Below are positions 34,623 through 43,317 of a DNA stretch of 43,388 nucleotides, piece after piece; position 1 is the stretch's first letter, and each line of letters starts with the position of its first letter. The notes beneath the pieces are model-generated. The model had not been told where the DNA came from and ran no database searches. It saw only the letters and a program-made list of their open reading frames with translations. The position numbers and the translations under genes are program-made. Origin of the DNA: Paracoccus sp. UBA889 (GTDB lineage Bacteria > Pseudomonadota > Alphaproteobacteria > Rhodobacterales > Rhodobacteraceae); the NCBI GenBank assembly GCA_002294185.1, contig DBFD01000022.1, positions 1 to 43,388 of the forward strand, given 5' to 3'.

Positions 34623-36212
34623 ATGAAAACGCCTTCCCCCAAGCATCTTCTGACCGCCTCTGCCCTGGCGCTGACCATAGGCCTTGGCGTGGCCGGCGCG
34701 CAGCAGAGCAACTCCGACGTCTCGCCGCAAGTCAGCCAGCAGGCGCAGGAAGCGGCGAACAACAACAAGCCTCTGGACACGACGGTTTCGCCGCAGCAAT
34801 CGTCGCAGATGATGCCCGGCGGCTTTGCCGATCTGGTCGAGAAGGTCGCCCCCGCCGTCGTCAACATCACCACGACCTCGGTCGTGACCCAGCCGGCCGG
34901 CGGGCCGACCTTTCCCGAAGGCAGCCCGTTTTCCGAACTTTTCCGCGATTTCGGCTTTCAGGGCCAGCCTGGCGAACCCGGCCAGCCCGGGCAGCACGGT
35001 CAGCCGCGCCGGCAGATGCCGCAGCGATCGAATTCACTGGGTTCGGGCTTCGTGATTTCCGCCGACGGCTTCATCGTGACCAACAACCACGTCATCGACG
35101 GCGCCGACGAGATCGAGATCGAGCTATATTCCGGCAAGACCTTGCCCGCCAAGGTGGTGGGGACCGATCCCAATACCGACCTGGCGCTGCTGAAGGTGAA
35201 CAGCGACAGCGCGCTGCCCTTCGTGAAGTTCGGCGATTCCGACAAGGCCCGCGTGGGCGACTGGGTCATGGCCCTCGGCAACCCGCTGGGGCAGGGGTTC
35301 TCGGCCTCGACCGGGATCGTCTCGGCGCGGAATCGCGAATTGTCGGGCACCTATGACGATTTTCTCCAGACCGACGCGGCGATCAACCGGGGCAATTCCG
35401 GGGGTCCGCTGTTCAACATGGATGGCGAGGTCATTGGCGTGAACACCGCGATCCTGTCGCCCAACGGCGGCTCGATCGGGATCGGTTTCTCGATGGCTTC
35501 CAACGTGGTCAGCGAAGTCATTAACCAGCTTCAGGAATATGGCGAGACCCGTCGCGGCTGGCTGGGCGTCAAGATCCAGGACGTGACCCCAGACATGGCC
35601 GAGGCGCTTGGACTGAAGGCCGATCGCGGTGCGATGGTCACCGATGTGCCTGACGGGCCGGCCAAGGATGCCGGGATGAAGGCAGGCGACGTGATCACCA
35701 GCTTCGACGGTCAGCCGGTCGAGGATACGCGCGGCTTGGTCAAGCGCGTGGCCGAGGCGCCGTCGGGCCAGGCGGTCGAGGTCGTCGTCCAGCGCGGCGA
35801 CGGCGAGAAGACCCTGTCGGTGACGCTGGGTCGGCGCGAGACCGCCGTGGGCGGCAACAACGCCGATGGCGGCGCGACGCCGGACCAGGGTGGCAATCAG
35901 GAAATGCTGGGAATGAGCCTGGTGCCCCTGACGCCCGAAATCGCATCCCAGCTTGGCGCCGATCCCAGCACCAAGGGTTTGCTGATCGAGGCACTCGATC
36001 CCGAAGGCGTTGCCGCCGACAAGGGACTGGCCGCCGGTGACGTCATCACCGAGGCCAGCCAGCAGCCGGTCGCCAGCATCGCCGATCTGAAGGCCCGGAT
36101 CGATGACGCCCGCAAGGCCGGCCGGAAATCCGTGCTGGTGCTGATCCGCCGCGAGGGCGAGCCCCGTTTTGTCGCCCTGCCGATCGGAGACGCGAAAAGC
36201 GACAGCCAGTAA
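34623..36212 (+). CDS. degP: Do/DegP-family periplasmic serine protease
   Basis: An HtrA-type protease-chaperone of the periplasm. The 529-residue protein has an N-terminal signal peptide (LLTASALALTIGLGVAGAQQ). A Gln/Gly/Pro-rich insertion follows at about 110-135. The trypsin-like domain has catalytic His156 in TNNHVIDG, Asp186 in NTDLALLK and Ser259 in GNSGGPL. Two PDZ domains follow (about 310-400 and 430-520; GWLGVKIQDVTPDM, GLLIEALDPEGVA). The size and two PDZ domains fit the Do family (DegP/MucD type). It follows hflKC after a terminator and so is probably transcribed alone. A convergent CorC/HlyC gene lies downstream. Confidence 0.95.
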   Translation: MKTPSPKHLLTASALALTIGLGVAGAQQSNSDVSPQVSQQAQEAANNNKPLDTTVSPQQSSQMMPGGFADLVEKVAPAVVNITTTSVVTQPAGGPTFPEGSPFSELFRDFGFQGQPGEPGQPGQHGQPRRQMPQRSNSLGSGFVISADGFIVTNNHVIDGADEIEIELYSGKTLPAKVVGTDPNTDLALLKVNSDSALPFVKFGDSDKARVGDWVMALGNPLGQGFSASTGIVSARNRELSGTYDDFLQTDAAINRGNSGGPLFNMDGEVIGVNTAILSPNGGSIGIGFSMASNVVSEVINQLQEYGETRRGWLGVKIQDVTPDMAEALGLKADRGAMVTDVPDGPAKDAGMKAGDVITSFDGQPVEDTRGLVKRVAEAPSGQAVEVVVQRGDGEKTLSVTLGRRETAVGGNNADGGATPDQGGNQEMLGMSLVPLTPEIASQLGADPSTKGLLIEALDPEGVAADKGLAAGDVITEASQQPVASIADLKARIDDARKAGRKSVLVLIRREGEPRFVALPIGDAKSDSQ

Positions 36213-36230
36213 GGCGGCTGAAAGAATTGC

Positions 36231-36259
36231 AAGGGGGCGGTCGGGCGGGCCGCCCCTTT
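36231..36259 (+). terminator. Terminator of degP
   Basis: A 12-bp stem with two G-U pairs (AAGGGGGCGGTC / GGCCGCCCCTTT, loop GGGCG) starts 18 bases after the degP stop; CGCGTTTC follows, so the T-tract is weak. Confidence 0.6.
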
Positions 36260-36272
36260 CGCGTTTCGGGCG

Positions 36273-36306
36273 GTGGCGCCGACAGACGGCCCGGAAACGG
36301 CGCCAC
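36273..36306 (-). terminator. Hairpin after the CorC/HlyC gene
   Basis: Perfect 9-bp arms GTGGCGCCG and CGGCGCCAC with a 16-base loop, 14 bases beyond the stop of the minus-strand CorC/HlyC gene. No T-run follows in that direction. It may end the minus-strand operon. Confidence 0.4.
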
Positions 36307-36320
36307 GGGCAAGGCCCGGC

Positions 36321-37649
36321 CTACTCCTTGGTGGCCGCGCCGTTGGCCAGTGGGCGGATGCGCAGGCGGGTGATGCGGTTTTCGCGACGGGTGACGACCT
36401 CGAACCGGTAGCCGTGGAACGAAAAGACCTGGCCCTGTTCCGGAATCGATTGCGCCATGTGGATGACCAGACCCGCGACGGTATTGGCCTCGTCATCGGG
36501 CAGGTTCCAGTCCAGTTGGCGGTTCAGGTCGCGGATGGTCATGCCGCCATCCACCGTGTAATCGCCCTGCGCATTGGGCGTCAGGGTCTGGTCGGCCTCG
36601 GTGTCGTGTTCATCCGCGATCTCGCCCACGATTTCTTCCAGGATATCCTCCAGCGTGATCAGGCCGCGCAGGGTGCCATATTCGTCCACGACCAGCGCAA
36701 AATGCGTGCGGCGCTTCAGGAATTCGCGCATCTGTTCGTCCAGCGCCGTGGTGTCGGGGATGAAATAGGGCTGCATCGCCACCGCCATGACGTCGAAGTT
36801 CCGCGCCGCCGCCGCGTCCCCGGCCTCGCGCACGGCGCGGTTGACGGCGCGCAACAGATCCTTGGCATGGACCACGCCCACCACGTTCTCGCGTTCGGTC
36901 TTGTAGACCGGCAGCCGCGTATGCGGGCTGGCCAGCACCCGGTCCAGGATTTCGCTGGGGGCCAGTTCGGCGTCGATCATCTGGATCTGCGAGCGGTGCA
37001 GCATGATCTCTTCGACGGTGCGGTTGCCCAGATCCAGCGCGCCCAGCAGCCGGTCGCGATCCTCTTTCTGAACTGCGCCCGCGGCGTGGCCGATGGACAG
37101 GGCGCCGGCGATTTCCTCTTGCACCGAAAACATGTGGGATCCGGGATCGGTCTTCAGCCCGAAAGCAGACAGGATGCCGCGCACGATCATGCGCACGATG
37201 GCCACGATGGGCGACAGGGCCCGCGTGACCCAGCGGATCGGCCGGGCGACCCGGCTGGCAAGCGTCTCGGGGCCGGAGATCGCGTAGGTCTTGGGCATCA
37301 CCTCGGCGAAGATCAGCACCAGGACCGTCATCACCAGCGTGGCAATGGCGACGCCGCTGGATCCCAGAAGCCGCGTGAACATGGCCGTGGCGAGGCTGGC
37401 CGAGAGGATGTTGACGACATTGTTGCCCAGAAGGATCGCGCCGATCAGCTTTTCGCTGTCCTCGGTCACGTTCAGCGCGGCGATCGCGCCCGCATCGCCG
37501 CGATCGGCGCGCGAGCGAAGCTTGGACCGGCTGGCGGCCGTCAGCGCGGTCTCGGATCCCGAGAAGAAGGCGGACAGGGCCAGCAGGACCACGATGGCGG
37601 CGGCGGTCAGCCAGATGGCGGCGTCGAAACTAATCGGAGGGTCGTCCAT
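36321..37649 (-). CDS. HlyC/CorC (CNNM) family membrane protein
   Basis: A 442-residue protein with an N-terminal CNNM/DUF21 membrane domain (about 10-190: FFSGSETALTAASRSKL, LLGNNVVNILSASLAT, FAEVMPKTYA). A CBS pair follows (about 205-345: VEEIMLHRSQIQMID, TRLPVYKTERENVVGVVHAKDLL, LVVDEYGTLRGLITLEDILEEIVG). The C-terminal CorC_HlyC transporter-associated domain is last (TVDGGMTIRDLNRQLDW, VAGLVIHMAQSIPEQGQVF). Members are implicated in magnesium/cobalt efflux or ion homeostasis; the substrate here is not known. Its ATG overlaps the xerD stop region by 20 bases. It ends the minus-strand operon. Confidence 0.92.
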   Translation of the reverse strand: MDDPPISFDAAIWLTAAAIVVLLALSAFFSGSETALTAASRSKLRSRADRGDAGAIAALNVTEDSEKLIGAILLGNNVVNILSASLATAMFTRLLGSSGVAIATLVMTVLVLIFAEVMPKTYAISGPETLASRVARPIRWVTRALSPIVAIVRMIVRGILSAFGLKTDPGSHMFSVQEEIAGALSIGHAAGAVQKEDRDRLLGALDLGNRTVEEIMLHRSQIQMIDAELAPSEILDRVLASPHTRLPVYKTERENVVGVVHAKDLLRAVNRAVREAGDAAAARNFDVMAVAMQPYFIPDTTALDEQMREFLKRRTHFALVVDEYGTLRGLITLEDILEEIVGEIADEHDTEADQTLTPNAQGDYTVDGGMTIRDLNRQLDWNLPDDEANTVAGLVIHMAQSIPEQGQVFSFHGYRFEVVTRRENRITRLRIRPLANGAATKE

Positions 37650-38631
37650 GGTCCTGTCGGTCCTGGTTGGCGGGAAGGGATTCGTCCGGCGCCGGAACGC
37701 CGGCCAGCGGATGATGGTTCAGCACCAGATCGCGCATCCGCTCGTCCAGCACATGGGTATAGATTTCGGTGGTGCCCAGATCGGCATGGCCCAGAAGGGA
37801 CTGGATGCTGCGCAGATCGGCGCCACCCTCCAGCAGATGGGTGGCAAAGGCATGGCGGATCACATGCGGCGTCACGCGGGACGGATCGACGCCCGCCCGG
37901 GCAGCCATGTCGTTCAGGATGCGCCCAAGGCCCTGCCTCGGCAGATGACCGGCGGCGCCGGGGGCGGGAAACAGCCAGCGCGCGCCTTTGTCGGCAATCG
38001 CCCGGCCCAGCGGGCTGGACCTGTCGGCCCGATCGCGGATCCGCAGCCATTCCGCAAGCGCCGTCCTGGCCGGTCCGGTCAGCGGGACCATGCGTTCCTT
38101 GCCGCCCTTGCCCCGGATCAGCAGCACGGCAGGATCGCCCCGGCAGGACGCGACCGGCAGCGCGACCAGTTCACTGACGCGCATTCCGGTGGCATAGAGC
38201 AGCTCGATCAGGCACCGGTTGCGGGTCCGATCAGTCCGGGTCCGGCCGATCTCGGGGGCGACCCGAAGCATGGCCTCGATCTCGGCCCGGTCCAGCGTCG
38301 CGGGCAGGCGGTGGGCGCGGCCGGGACCGGTGATGCGGATGGCCGGGTCGTCCTGGCGCCAACCCTCTTCCAGGGCAAAGCGGGTGAACTGGCGGATCGA
38401 GGACAGCCGCCTTGCGCGCGTGGCCCGCGACAGGCCCTGGGCGTCGCAATGGGCGAGATAGCTTTCGATCGTTTCGCGACCCAGTAGCGCCAGAGAGGAT
38501 TCGCGCCGGGCCAGCCAGTCGGACAGATCGCGCAGATCGCGGCCATAGGCCAGCAGCGTATTGCGCGCGGCCCCGGCTTCGGCGGCCTGGGCGTCCAGAA
38601 AGGCCGAGATGGCGCGGTAATCGGGCGTCAT
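37630..38631 (-). CDS. xerD: Site-specific tyrosine recombinase XerD
   Basis: XerD acts with XerC at dif to resolve chromosome dimers. The 333-residue protein has an N-terminal SAM-like core-binding domain (about 5-95) and a catalytic domain. All active-site residues are present: Arg151 in ATGMRVSEL, Lys175 in GKGGKER, His256 and Arg259 in TPHVIRHAFATHLL, His282 in LGHADLGTT and Tyr291 in EIYTHV. LLYATGMRVSEL and the ATHLLEGGADLRSIQ motif fit XerD rather than a phage integrase, and no element surrounds it. The start overlaps the upstream 512-residue gene by 4 bases. A 30-residue polar tail extends past the usual end. Confidence 0.94.
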   Translation of the reverse strand: MTPDYRAISAFLDAQAAEAGAARNTLLAYGRDLRDLSDWLARRESSLALLGRETIESYLAHCDAQGLSRATRARRLSSIRQFTRFALEEGWRQDDPAIRITGPGRAHRLPATLDRAEIEAMLRVAPEIGRTRTDRTRNRCLIELLYATGMRVSELVALPVASCRGDPAVLLIRGKGGKERMVPLTGPARTALAEWLRIRDRADRSSPLGRAIADKGARWLFPAPGAAGHLPRQGLGRILNDMAARAGVDPSRVTPHVIRHAFATHLLEGGADLRSIQSLLGHADLGTTEIYTHVLDERMRDLVLNHHPLAGVPAPDESLPANQDRQDHGRPSD

Positions 38632-40166
38632 TGCGGCGCTTTCGTCATCACCGGCAGCAGCGAAAGCTGCGCGGCGGCAAGATCGGCATCCGCCTCGAGG
38701 CCCAGTCCGCGCAAGACCGCCAGCCCGCGCCCGGCGCGGGCCAGATCACCATCAAGTCCGGCATCGATATCGGCCATCGCGGCCAGCAGCGCCTCGCCGC
38801 GCCGTTGGGCCGGAGGCGGGGTCTGACCGCTTAGAAGCACGGGATCGGTCGGCAGTGGCGTCGCGGCGGGCAGGCCTTGCCATTGGCGCAGCCAGCTCGC
38901 GACCTCGCCCGCGCGGCCTTCCAGGTTCGGCGGCAATTCGTCGGCCACCATCGCGGCCAGCACATCCGCCATGCCGGCCGCGCGGAACTGATCGAAGGCC
39001 GCCGGCAGGGCGGCGGCGGGATCGCCCTGTGCCAGGGCCGCCTCAAGCGTGCGCATGGCCCCGGCGCGTTCCCAGACCCCGCCCGAAGCCGGGGGTTTCT
39101 GTTCGGCATAGATCGCGCGCAGACGACCGGGGTCGATGGCGCCGATCCGGGCCAGACGCTCGGCCGCTTCCAGGCGCGTCTTCCAGCCATTATTGGCGCG
39201 CAGGTCGGACTGGGCGAAGGCGATGGGCAGGCCCAGGCTGGGCAGCGGCTGGCCGATCGCCTCGAAGATGCGGAAATTCAGCGGCGTCATCGGCTGCGAC
39301 GGTTCCAGCACCTCGCCGCTATCGACGAAGGTATCGTCAAGGAAATGCTGCATCAGCAGCGCCTGATCGGCGGAAATCAGACGCAGGCGTTCGGCCCCGC
39401 TCAGGCTGATCGCGGCGGCGGCCCAGTCGCCGGTCTGGGCCAGGCAGAAGATGCGCGCGGCAAAGCTGGGCGCGATGCCGGGCGTGGTGTTCATGATGTC
39501 GCAGGCGCGGCTCTCGTCGCCCTCGAGCAGCGCGATATCGAACAGGCGGCGAAAGATCTGCGGATCGCCCGCGCCCGTCGCCATCAGCAGCGCCTGGGCC
39601 CGGTCCAGCGCGCCCATGTCCAGCAATCTGTCGGCCCGCGCCAGCAGCAGCTGCCCGCTTTCCACGGCAGCCGGGCCGGCACCGGTATCGGCACCGCTAT
39701 CGGTATCGGCCGGAGCATCGGCGGGCCCGGGGATCGGCGGCGGCAATTGCGCGGTCAGCAGGCGCAGCATCAGCGCGGTCATCGCCGGCAGGCGCGCGGG
39801 CGTCTGTCGGATCGGATCCAGCAGATCGGCCGTCGCGCTGCCCTGCCACAGATCGGCGGGCAGACCCGCGCGGCGCGGCGATTGCGTGCCCGCCGCATCC
39901 GGATCGCCATGGCCAAGCCGCGTCACCTGAACCTGCCCGACCGAGCCGGAAGGGGCCACCGGGCGCGGATTTCCGGCCGCGCCTTCCACACCGGGCGGCG
40001 GTTTCTGCCCCGGCCGCCAGGACGAACTTTCGCGCGGCGGCGCCTTCAGGCTGCCCGACAGCCAGTCGCTTGCCGACAGGGGCTGTTGCTGGGCGGCGGC
40101 AGGCAGGCCCAGCATCAGCGCCAGGGTCGCGCCGCGCATCAGGCGAAAGGAAAGGTCTCTAGTCAC
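38628..40166 (-). CDS. Exported alpha-helical protein, function unknown
   Basis: A 512-residue protein that I do not recognise beyond being a Rhodobacteraceae-type hypothetical. The N-terminus has a signal peptide (LMRGATLALMLGLPAAAQQ). A disordered Pro/Gly/Ser-rich region follows (about 30-110), then Ala/Leu-rich helical repeats (about 115-500: LLARADRLLDMGALDRAQALL, IALLEGDESRACDIM, RIFCLAQTGDWAAAAISL) resembling SEL1/TPR-like hairpins. It is probably periplasmic. I use the GTG start at 40166, which overlaps the stop of the small upstream gene by 8 bases; an ATG at 40139 would give a shorter signal peptide. It overlaps xerD by 4 bases. Confidence 0.8.
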   Translation of the reverse strand: MTRDLSFRLMRGATLALMLGLPAAAQQQPLSASDWLSGSLKAPPRESSSWRPGQKPPPGVEGAAGNPRPVAPSGSVGQVQVTRLGHGDPDAAGTQSPRRAGLPADLWQGSATADLLDPIRQTPARLPAMTALMLRLLTAQLPPPIPGPADAPADTDSGADTGAGPAAVESGQLLLARADRLLDMGALDRAQALLMATGAGDPQIFRRLFDIALLEGDESRACDIMNTTPGIAPSFAARIFCLAQTGDWAAAAISLSGAERLRLISADQALLMQHFLDDTFVDSGEVLEPSQPMTPLNFRIFEAIGQPLPSLGLPIAFAQSDLRANNGWKTRLEAAERLARIGAIDPGRLRAIYAEQKPPASGGVWERAGAMRTLEAALAQGDPAAALPAAFDQFRAAGMADVLAAMVADELPPNLEGRAGEVASWLRQWQGLPAATPLPTDPVLLSGQTPPPAQRRGEALLAAMADIDAGLDGDLARAGRGLAVLRGLGLEADADLAAAQLSLLPVMTKAPQ

Positions 40167-40299
40167 CGGAACCGCCCATGGTCGGGATCGGTTTGCGGAC
40201 TTCCTGTCGGTCGGCCTGCATGTCGCCGAAATAGGCGTAACCGACCAGCCCGAACAGAGCCGCCAGAATCAGCACCACCAGAACCTTGATCAACCGCAT
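40159..40299 (-). CDS. Small single-pass membrane protein (46 aa)
   Basis: A short ORF of 46 residues, ATG at 40299 with GAGG 9 bases upstream. The sequence starts MRLIKVLVVLILAALFGLVG, one hydrophobic helix, continues YAYFGDMQADRQEVRKPI and ends PTMGGSGD. The basic start, helix and polar end fit a small inner-membrane protein with a periplasmic C-terminus. Its stop codon lies inside the start region of the 512-residue exported protein (8-base overlap), so the two are probably coupled in translation. I recall similar small ORFs in related genomes but cannot verify this here. It is divergent from aroK. Confidence 0.7.
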   Translation of the reverse strand: MRLIKVLVVLILAALFGLVGYAYFGDMQADRQEVRKPIPTMGGSGD

Positions 40300-40427
40300 C
40301 GAATCTTGCCTCGCTCGCCGTGAAATTTCGTGTCTTTCGGCCGGTCTTTCGCCCGCTCGGCCTGAATATATATGGCAATTTCCGAAAGATCACGCCATTC
40401 AGTCAGCCCAGAACAGGGGAGACGGGA

Positions 40428-40979
40428 ATGGCGCAGCGTCTGGGTCGGCATATTCTGCTGATCGGCATGATGGGGGCGGGCAAAACCGCCGTGGGCCATG
40501 AACTGGCCCGCCGTCTGCGCGTGCCCTTCACCGATTCCGATACCGAGATCGAGGCCGCCGCGGCGATGACCATCTCGGAAATCTTCGCCCGCGACGGCGA
40601 GGCCTTCTTCCGCGACCGCGAATCACAGGTCATCGCGCGAATCCTGGGTCAGGGACCGGGCGTGATCTCGACCGGGGGCGGGGCCTGGATGCAGGCGCGC
40701 AATCGCGAGATGATCCGCCGGCGGGCCATGTCGGTCTGGCTGAATTGCGATCTGGAGATCCTGTGGCATCGGGTGCGGCAACGCGCGACCCGGCCGTTGT
40801 TGCAGACCGCCGATCCCAAGGGCACGCTGGAGCATCTGCTGGCGCAGCGCGCACCGGTCTATGCGATGGCGGACCTGGACTTTCGGGTCCGCTCGGGCGA
40901 CAGCATCGAACAATCCGCGACCCGGCTGTTGCAGGCGATCCGCCACGCCGATGCCGACCTTTTGCAGGAGACGAAATGA
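40428..40979 (+). CDS. aroK: Shikimate kinase
   Basis: AroK phosphorylates shikimate at O3. The 183-residue protein has the P-loop GMMGAGKT (13-20), the shikimate-binding DSDTEIE (Asp-Ser-Asp), the FRDRESQVI motif with the conserved Arg, GVISTGGGAWM and the lid-region RPLLQ. The ATG at 40428 follows GGGGAGA; an in-frame ATG 36 codons upstream lies in the divergent promoter region and is not used. It overlaps aroB by 4 bases (ATGA), the common aroK-aroB pair. Confidence 0.96.
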   Translation: MAQRLGRHILLIGMMGAGKTAVGHELARRLRVPFTDSDTEIEAAAAMTISEIFARDGEAFFRDRESQVIARILGQGPGVISTGGGAWMQARNREMIRRRAMSVWLNCDLEILWHRVRQRATRPLLQTADPKGTLEHLLAQRAPVYAMADLDFRVRSGDSIEQSATRLLQAIRHADADLLQETK

Positions 40980-42097
40980 CTGTCGCCGAAGACCCTGTTG
41001 CCGTTCATGTGCCGCTGGGCGCGCGTGCCTACGAGGTGCGCATCGGCGCGGGTCTGATCAGACGCGCGGGGGCCGAGATCGCGCCGCTGCTGATCCGCCC
41101 GCGTCTGGCCGTCGTCACCGACGAAAATGTCGCGCGCCTGCACCTGGCGACGTTTCGCGACGCGCTCTCGGCGGCGGGCATCGCCTGCGAGGCGCTGGTG
41201 CTGCCGGCGGGCGAGGGCACCAAAAGCTGGCCGCACCTGACCCGCGTGGTGGAATGGCTGCTGGAAAACCGGATCGAACGACGCGATATGGTGGTCGCGT
41301 TCGGCGGCGGCGTGATCGGCGATCTGGTGGGTTTCGCGGCCGCGATCCTTCGGCGCGGAGTGCGCTTCGTCCAGGTCCCGACGTCGTTGCTGGCGCAGGT
41401 CGACAGCAGTGTCGGCGGCAAGACCGGTATCAACTCCGCCCATGGCAAGAACCTGATCGGCGCCTTCCACCAGCCGGCGCTGGTCTTGGCCGATATCGCG
41501 CTGCTGGACAGCCTGGAGACGCGCGATTTTCTGGCCGGCTATGGCGAGGTGGCGAAATACGGGCTGCTGGGGGACGCGGATTTCTTCGCCTGGCTCGAAA
41601 CGAATGCGTCGCGGCTGCGATCCGATCCGGCGGCACGGCAACACGCGGTGGCCCATTCGGTGGCGATGAAGGCCGCCATCGTCAGCCGCGACGAGACCGA
41701 GCAGGGTGAGCGCGCGCTTTTGAACCTGGGCCACACCTTCGGACACGCGCTGGAAGCCGCGACCGGATATTCCGGCCGGTTGCTGCATGGCGAGGGGGTG
41801 GCGATCGGCTGCGCGTTGGCCTTCGATCTGTCGGCGCGGATGGGGCTGTGCAGCCAGGAGGCGCCATCGCGGGTGGCCCAGCATCTGCGGCAGATGGGGA
41901 TGCCCGCGCGCCTGTCGGAGATTCCGGGCGATCTGCCCGATGATGCGGCGCTGGTCGCGCTGATGGGGCAGGACAAGAAGGTGCTGGACGGGCGGCTTCG
42001 CTTTGTCCTGGCCCGCGATATCGGCGCGGCTTTCGTCTGCGACCAGGTTCCGGGCGATCTGCTGCGCCAATTGTTGCGCGAATCCCGCGACGGGTAG
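40976..42097 (+). CDS. aroB: 3-dehydroquinate synthase
   Basis: AroB converts DAHP to 3-dehydroquinate with NAD+ and a metal ion. The 373-residue protein has LPAGEGTKSW, VAFGGGVIGDLVGFAAA, PTSLLAQVDSSVGGKTGIN (a family signature) and GAFHQP. The metal-binding residues lie in GYGEVAKYGLL (Glu) and LNLGHTFGHALE and HGEGVAIGCA (His). AGGAG 8 bases before the ATG at 40976 marks the start; the long in-frame extension upstream lies over aroK and is not real. Its stop is followed by a short gap and a convergent dehydrogenase. Confidence 0.97.
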   Translation: MTVAEDPVAVHVPLGARAYEVRIGAGLIRRAGAEIAPLLIRPRLAVVTDENVARLHLATFRDALSAAGIACEALVLPAGEGTKSWPHLTRVVEWLLENRIERRDMVVAFGGGVIGDLVGFAAAILRRGVRFVQVPTSLLAQVDSSVGGKTGINSAHGKNLIGAFHQPALVLADIALLDSLETRDFLAGYGEVAKYGLLGDADFFAWLETNASRLRSDPAARQHAVAHSVAMKAAIVSRDETEQGERALLNLGHTFGHALEAATGYSGRLLHGEGVAIGCALAFDLSARMGLCSQEAPSRVAQHLRQMGMPARLSEIPGDLPDDAALVALMGQDKKVLDGRLRFVLARDIGAAFVCDQVPGDLLRQLLRESRDG

Positions 42098-42158
42098 TGG
42101 GGGCGCCGGTCCCGACGGCGAAACGGCGGGCACGGTCGGCAAGCCGGGGGGCGAAGCC

Positions 42159-42183
42159 GCGCCAGCCTGCGCCAGCCTGCGCC
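42159..42183. repeat. Short tandem repeat
   Basis: The 10-base unit GCCAGCCTGC occurs twice (42161-42180) with part of a third (GCC). It lies in the 97-base gap between the convergent aroB and dehydrogenase genes, which holds nothing else I can identify except GC-rich hairpin potential. Confidence 0.6.
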
Positions 42184-42194
42184 GGGACGCGGCG

Positions 42195-43241
42195 TCAGAC
42201 GACTTCGCGGCCCGCCAGGATCGCCCGCACCATGTCATCGGCAAGATCGGTCGTGGTGCGATCCTCGGCCTCGGCGCGTTGCAGCAGCGTCTGCATCCGC
42301 CCGGCGATGGCCTCAAGGCGGGACTGCCGCCAGGCGTCGTCCTGTCCGTGGATTTCGCTGGCGACGCTGATGATCCCGCCGGCATTGACGACGTAGTCGG
42401 GCAGATAGACGACGCCGCGCCGGTGCAGTCGGGCCGCGATGCCGGGCGTCGCAAGCTGGTTGTTGGCCGCGCCGCAGATCAGCCGCGCTTGCAGCCTGTC
42501 GGCGGCATCCGGCGTCAGCACGCCGCCCAGGGCGCAGGGCGCAAGGATCTCGGCCGGCTGATCGAAGACCGCGCCCGCCGCGCAGATCCGGGCCCCCAGC
42601 CGCCTGCCGGCATCGGCCAGCGCCGGTGCGTGGATGTCGGTGACGATCAGGTCCGCGCCCGCCCGATGCAGTTTTTCGGCCAGAGACAGCCCGACATGGC
42701 CCAGCCCCTGGACCAGCACCCGGCGCCCGGCCAGATCGTCGCTGCCAAAGACGTGCCGCGCGCCGACCCGAAGACAGCGGAACACGCCCTCGGCTGTCCA
42801 GGGCGAGGGATCGCCCGAGCCCTGCGACAATCCGACGGCATAGCGCGTCTCTTGCGCGGCCAGGGCCATGTCGTCGGGCGAAACGCCGACGTCTTCTGCG
42901 GTATAGTAGAGGCCGCCCAGGGTCTCGACCGCGCGGCCGAAGGCACGCATCATCGCAGGTGACTTGTCGCGTCGCGCGTCGCCGATGATGACCGCCTTGC
43001 CGCCGCCCAGCCCCAGCCCGGCCATCGCGTTCTTCGATGTCATCCCGGCCGCGAGCCGCGTCACATCAGCGATCGCCTCGGCATCACTGGCATAGGGCCA
43101 CATCCGGCAGCCTCCGGCCGCGGGGCCCAGCACCGTCGAATGAAGACAGATCAGCGCCCGCAGACCGGCCTCGGGCGCCTCGGCCAGGACCAGCCTCTCG
43201 AAGCCCCGGGGCGGGTCCAGATCCCGTGTCGTGACATCCAT
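42195..43241 (-). CDS. Glu/Leu/Phe/Val dehydrogenase, leucine-dehydrogenase type
   Basis: An NAD-dependent amino-acid dehydrogenase that deaminates a branched or aromatic amino acid to its 2-oxo acid. The 348-residue protein has HSTVLGPAAGGCRMW, Lys70 in AAGMTSKNAMAG and the catalytic Lys82 in GLGGGKAVI, equivalent to Lys80 of leucine dehydrogenase. YYTAEDVGVSPDDM, the Rossmann motif VQGLGHVGLSLAEKL and GAANNQLA complete the picture. The short length and TAEDVG favour leucine/phenylalanine/valine dehydrogenase over glutamate dehydrogenase. The exact substrate is uncertain. GGGAGGAACCGAAC precedes the ATG. Upstream TGCAA motifs may bind a regulator. Confidence 0.92.
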   Translation of the reverse strand: MDVTTRDLDPPRGFERLVLAEAPEAGLRALICLHSTVLGPAAGGCRMWPYASDAEAIADVTRLAAGMTSKNAMAGLGLGGGKAVIIGDARRDKSPAMMRAFGRAVETLGGLYYTAEDVGVSPDDMALAAQETRYAVGLSQGSGDPSPWTAEGVFRCLRVGARHVFGSDDLAGRRVLVQGLGHVGLSLAEKLHRAGADLIVTDIHAPALADAGRRLGARICAAGAVFDQPAEILAPCALGGVLTPDAADRLQARLICGAANNQLATPGIAARLHRRGVVYLPDYVVNAGGIISVASEIHGQDDAWRQSRLEAIAGRMQTLLQRAEAEDRTTTDLADDMVRAILAGREVV

Positions 43242-43317
43242 GTTCGGTTCCTCCCATCTCGCGCGATCCCGGATGACGGATCGACATGGACGGTCAGAAA
43301 CGCCGCGAAAGACGGTA

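Noticed and set aside
36273-38177. 634-codon plus-strand frame opposite the CorC/HlyC and xerD genes
   Set aside because: It is antisense to two recognisable genes with complete motifs; composition is His, Gln and Arg-rich shadow sequence.
37630-38631. Tyrosine recombinase as an integrase of a mobile element
   Set aside because: It has XerD motifs, lies in an operon with overlaps on both sides, and no attachment sites, tRNA or phage genes are nearby.
42098-42194. Possible third, inverted copy of the dispersed stem-loop element
   Set aside because: Only a GGCGAAGCCGCGC-like stretch resembles the reverse complement of the element; there is no matching hairpin, so chance similarity is likely.
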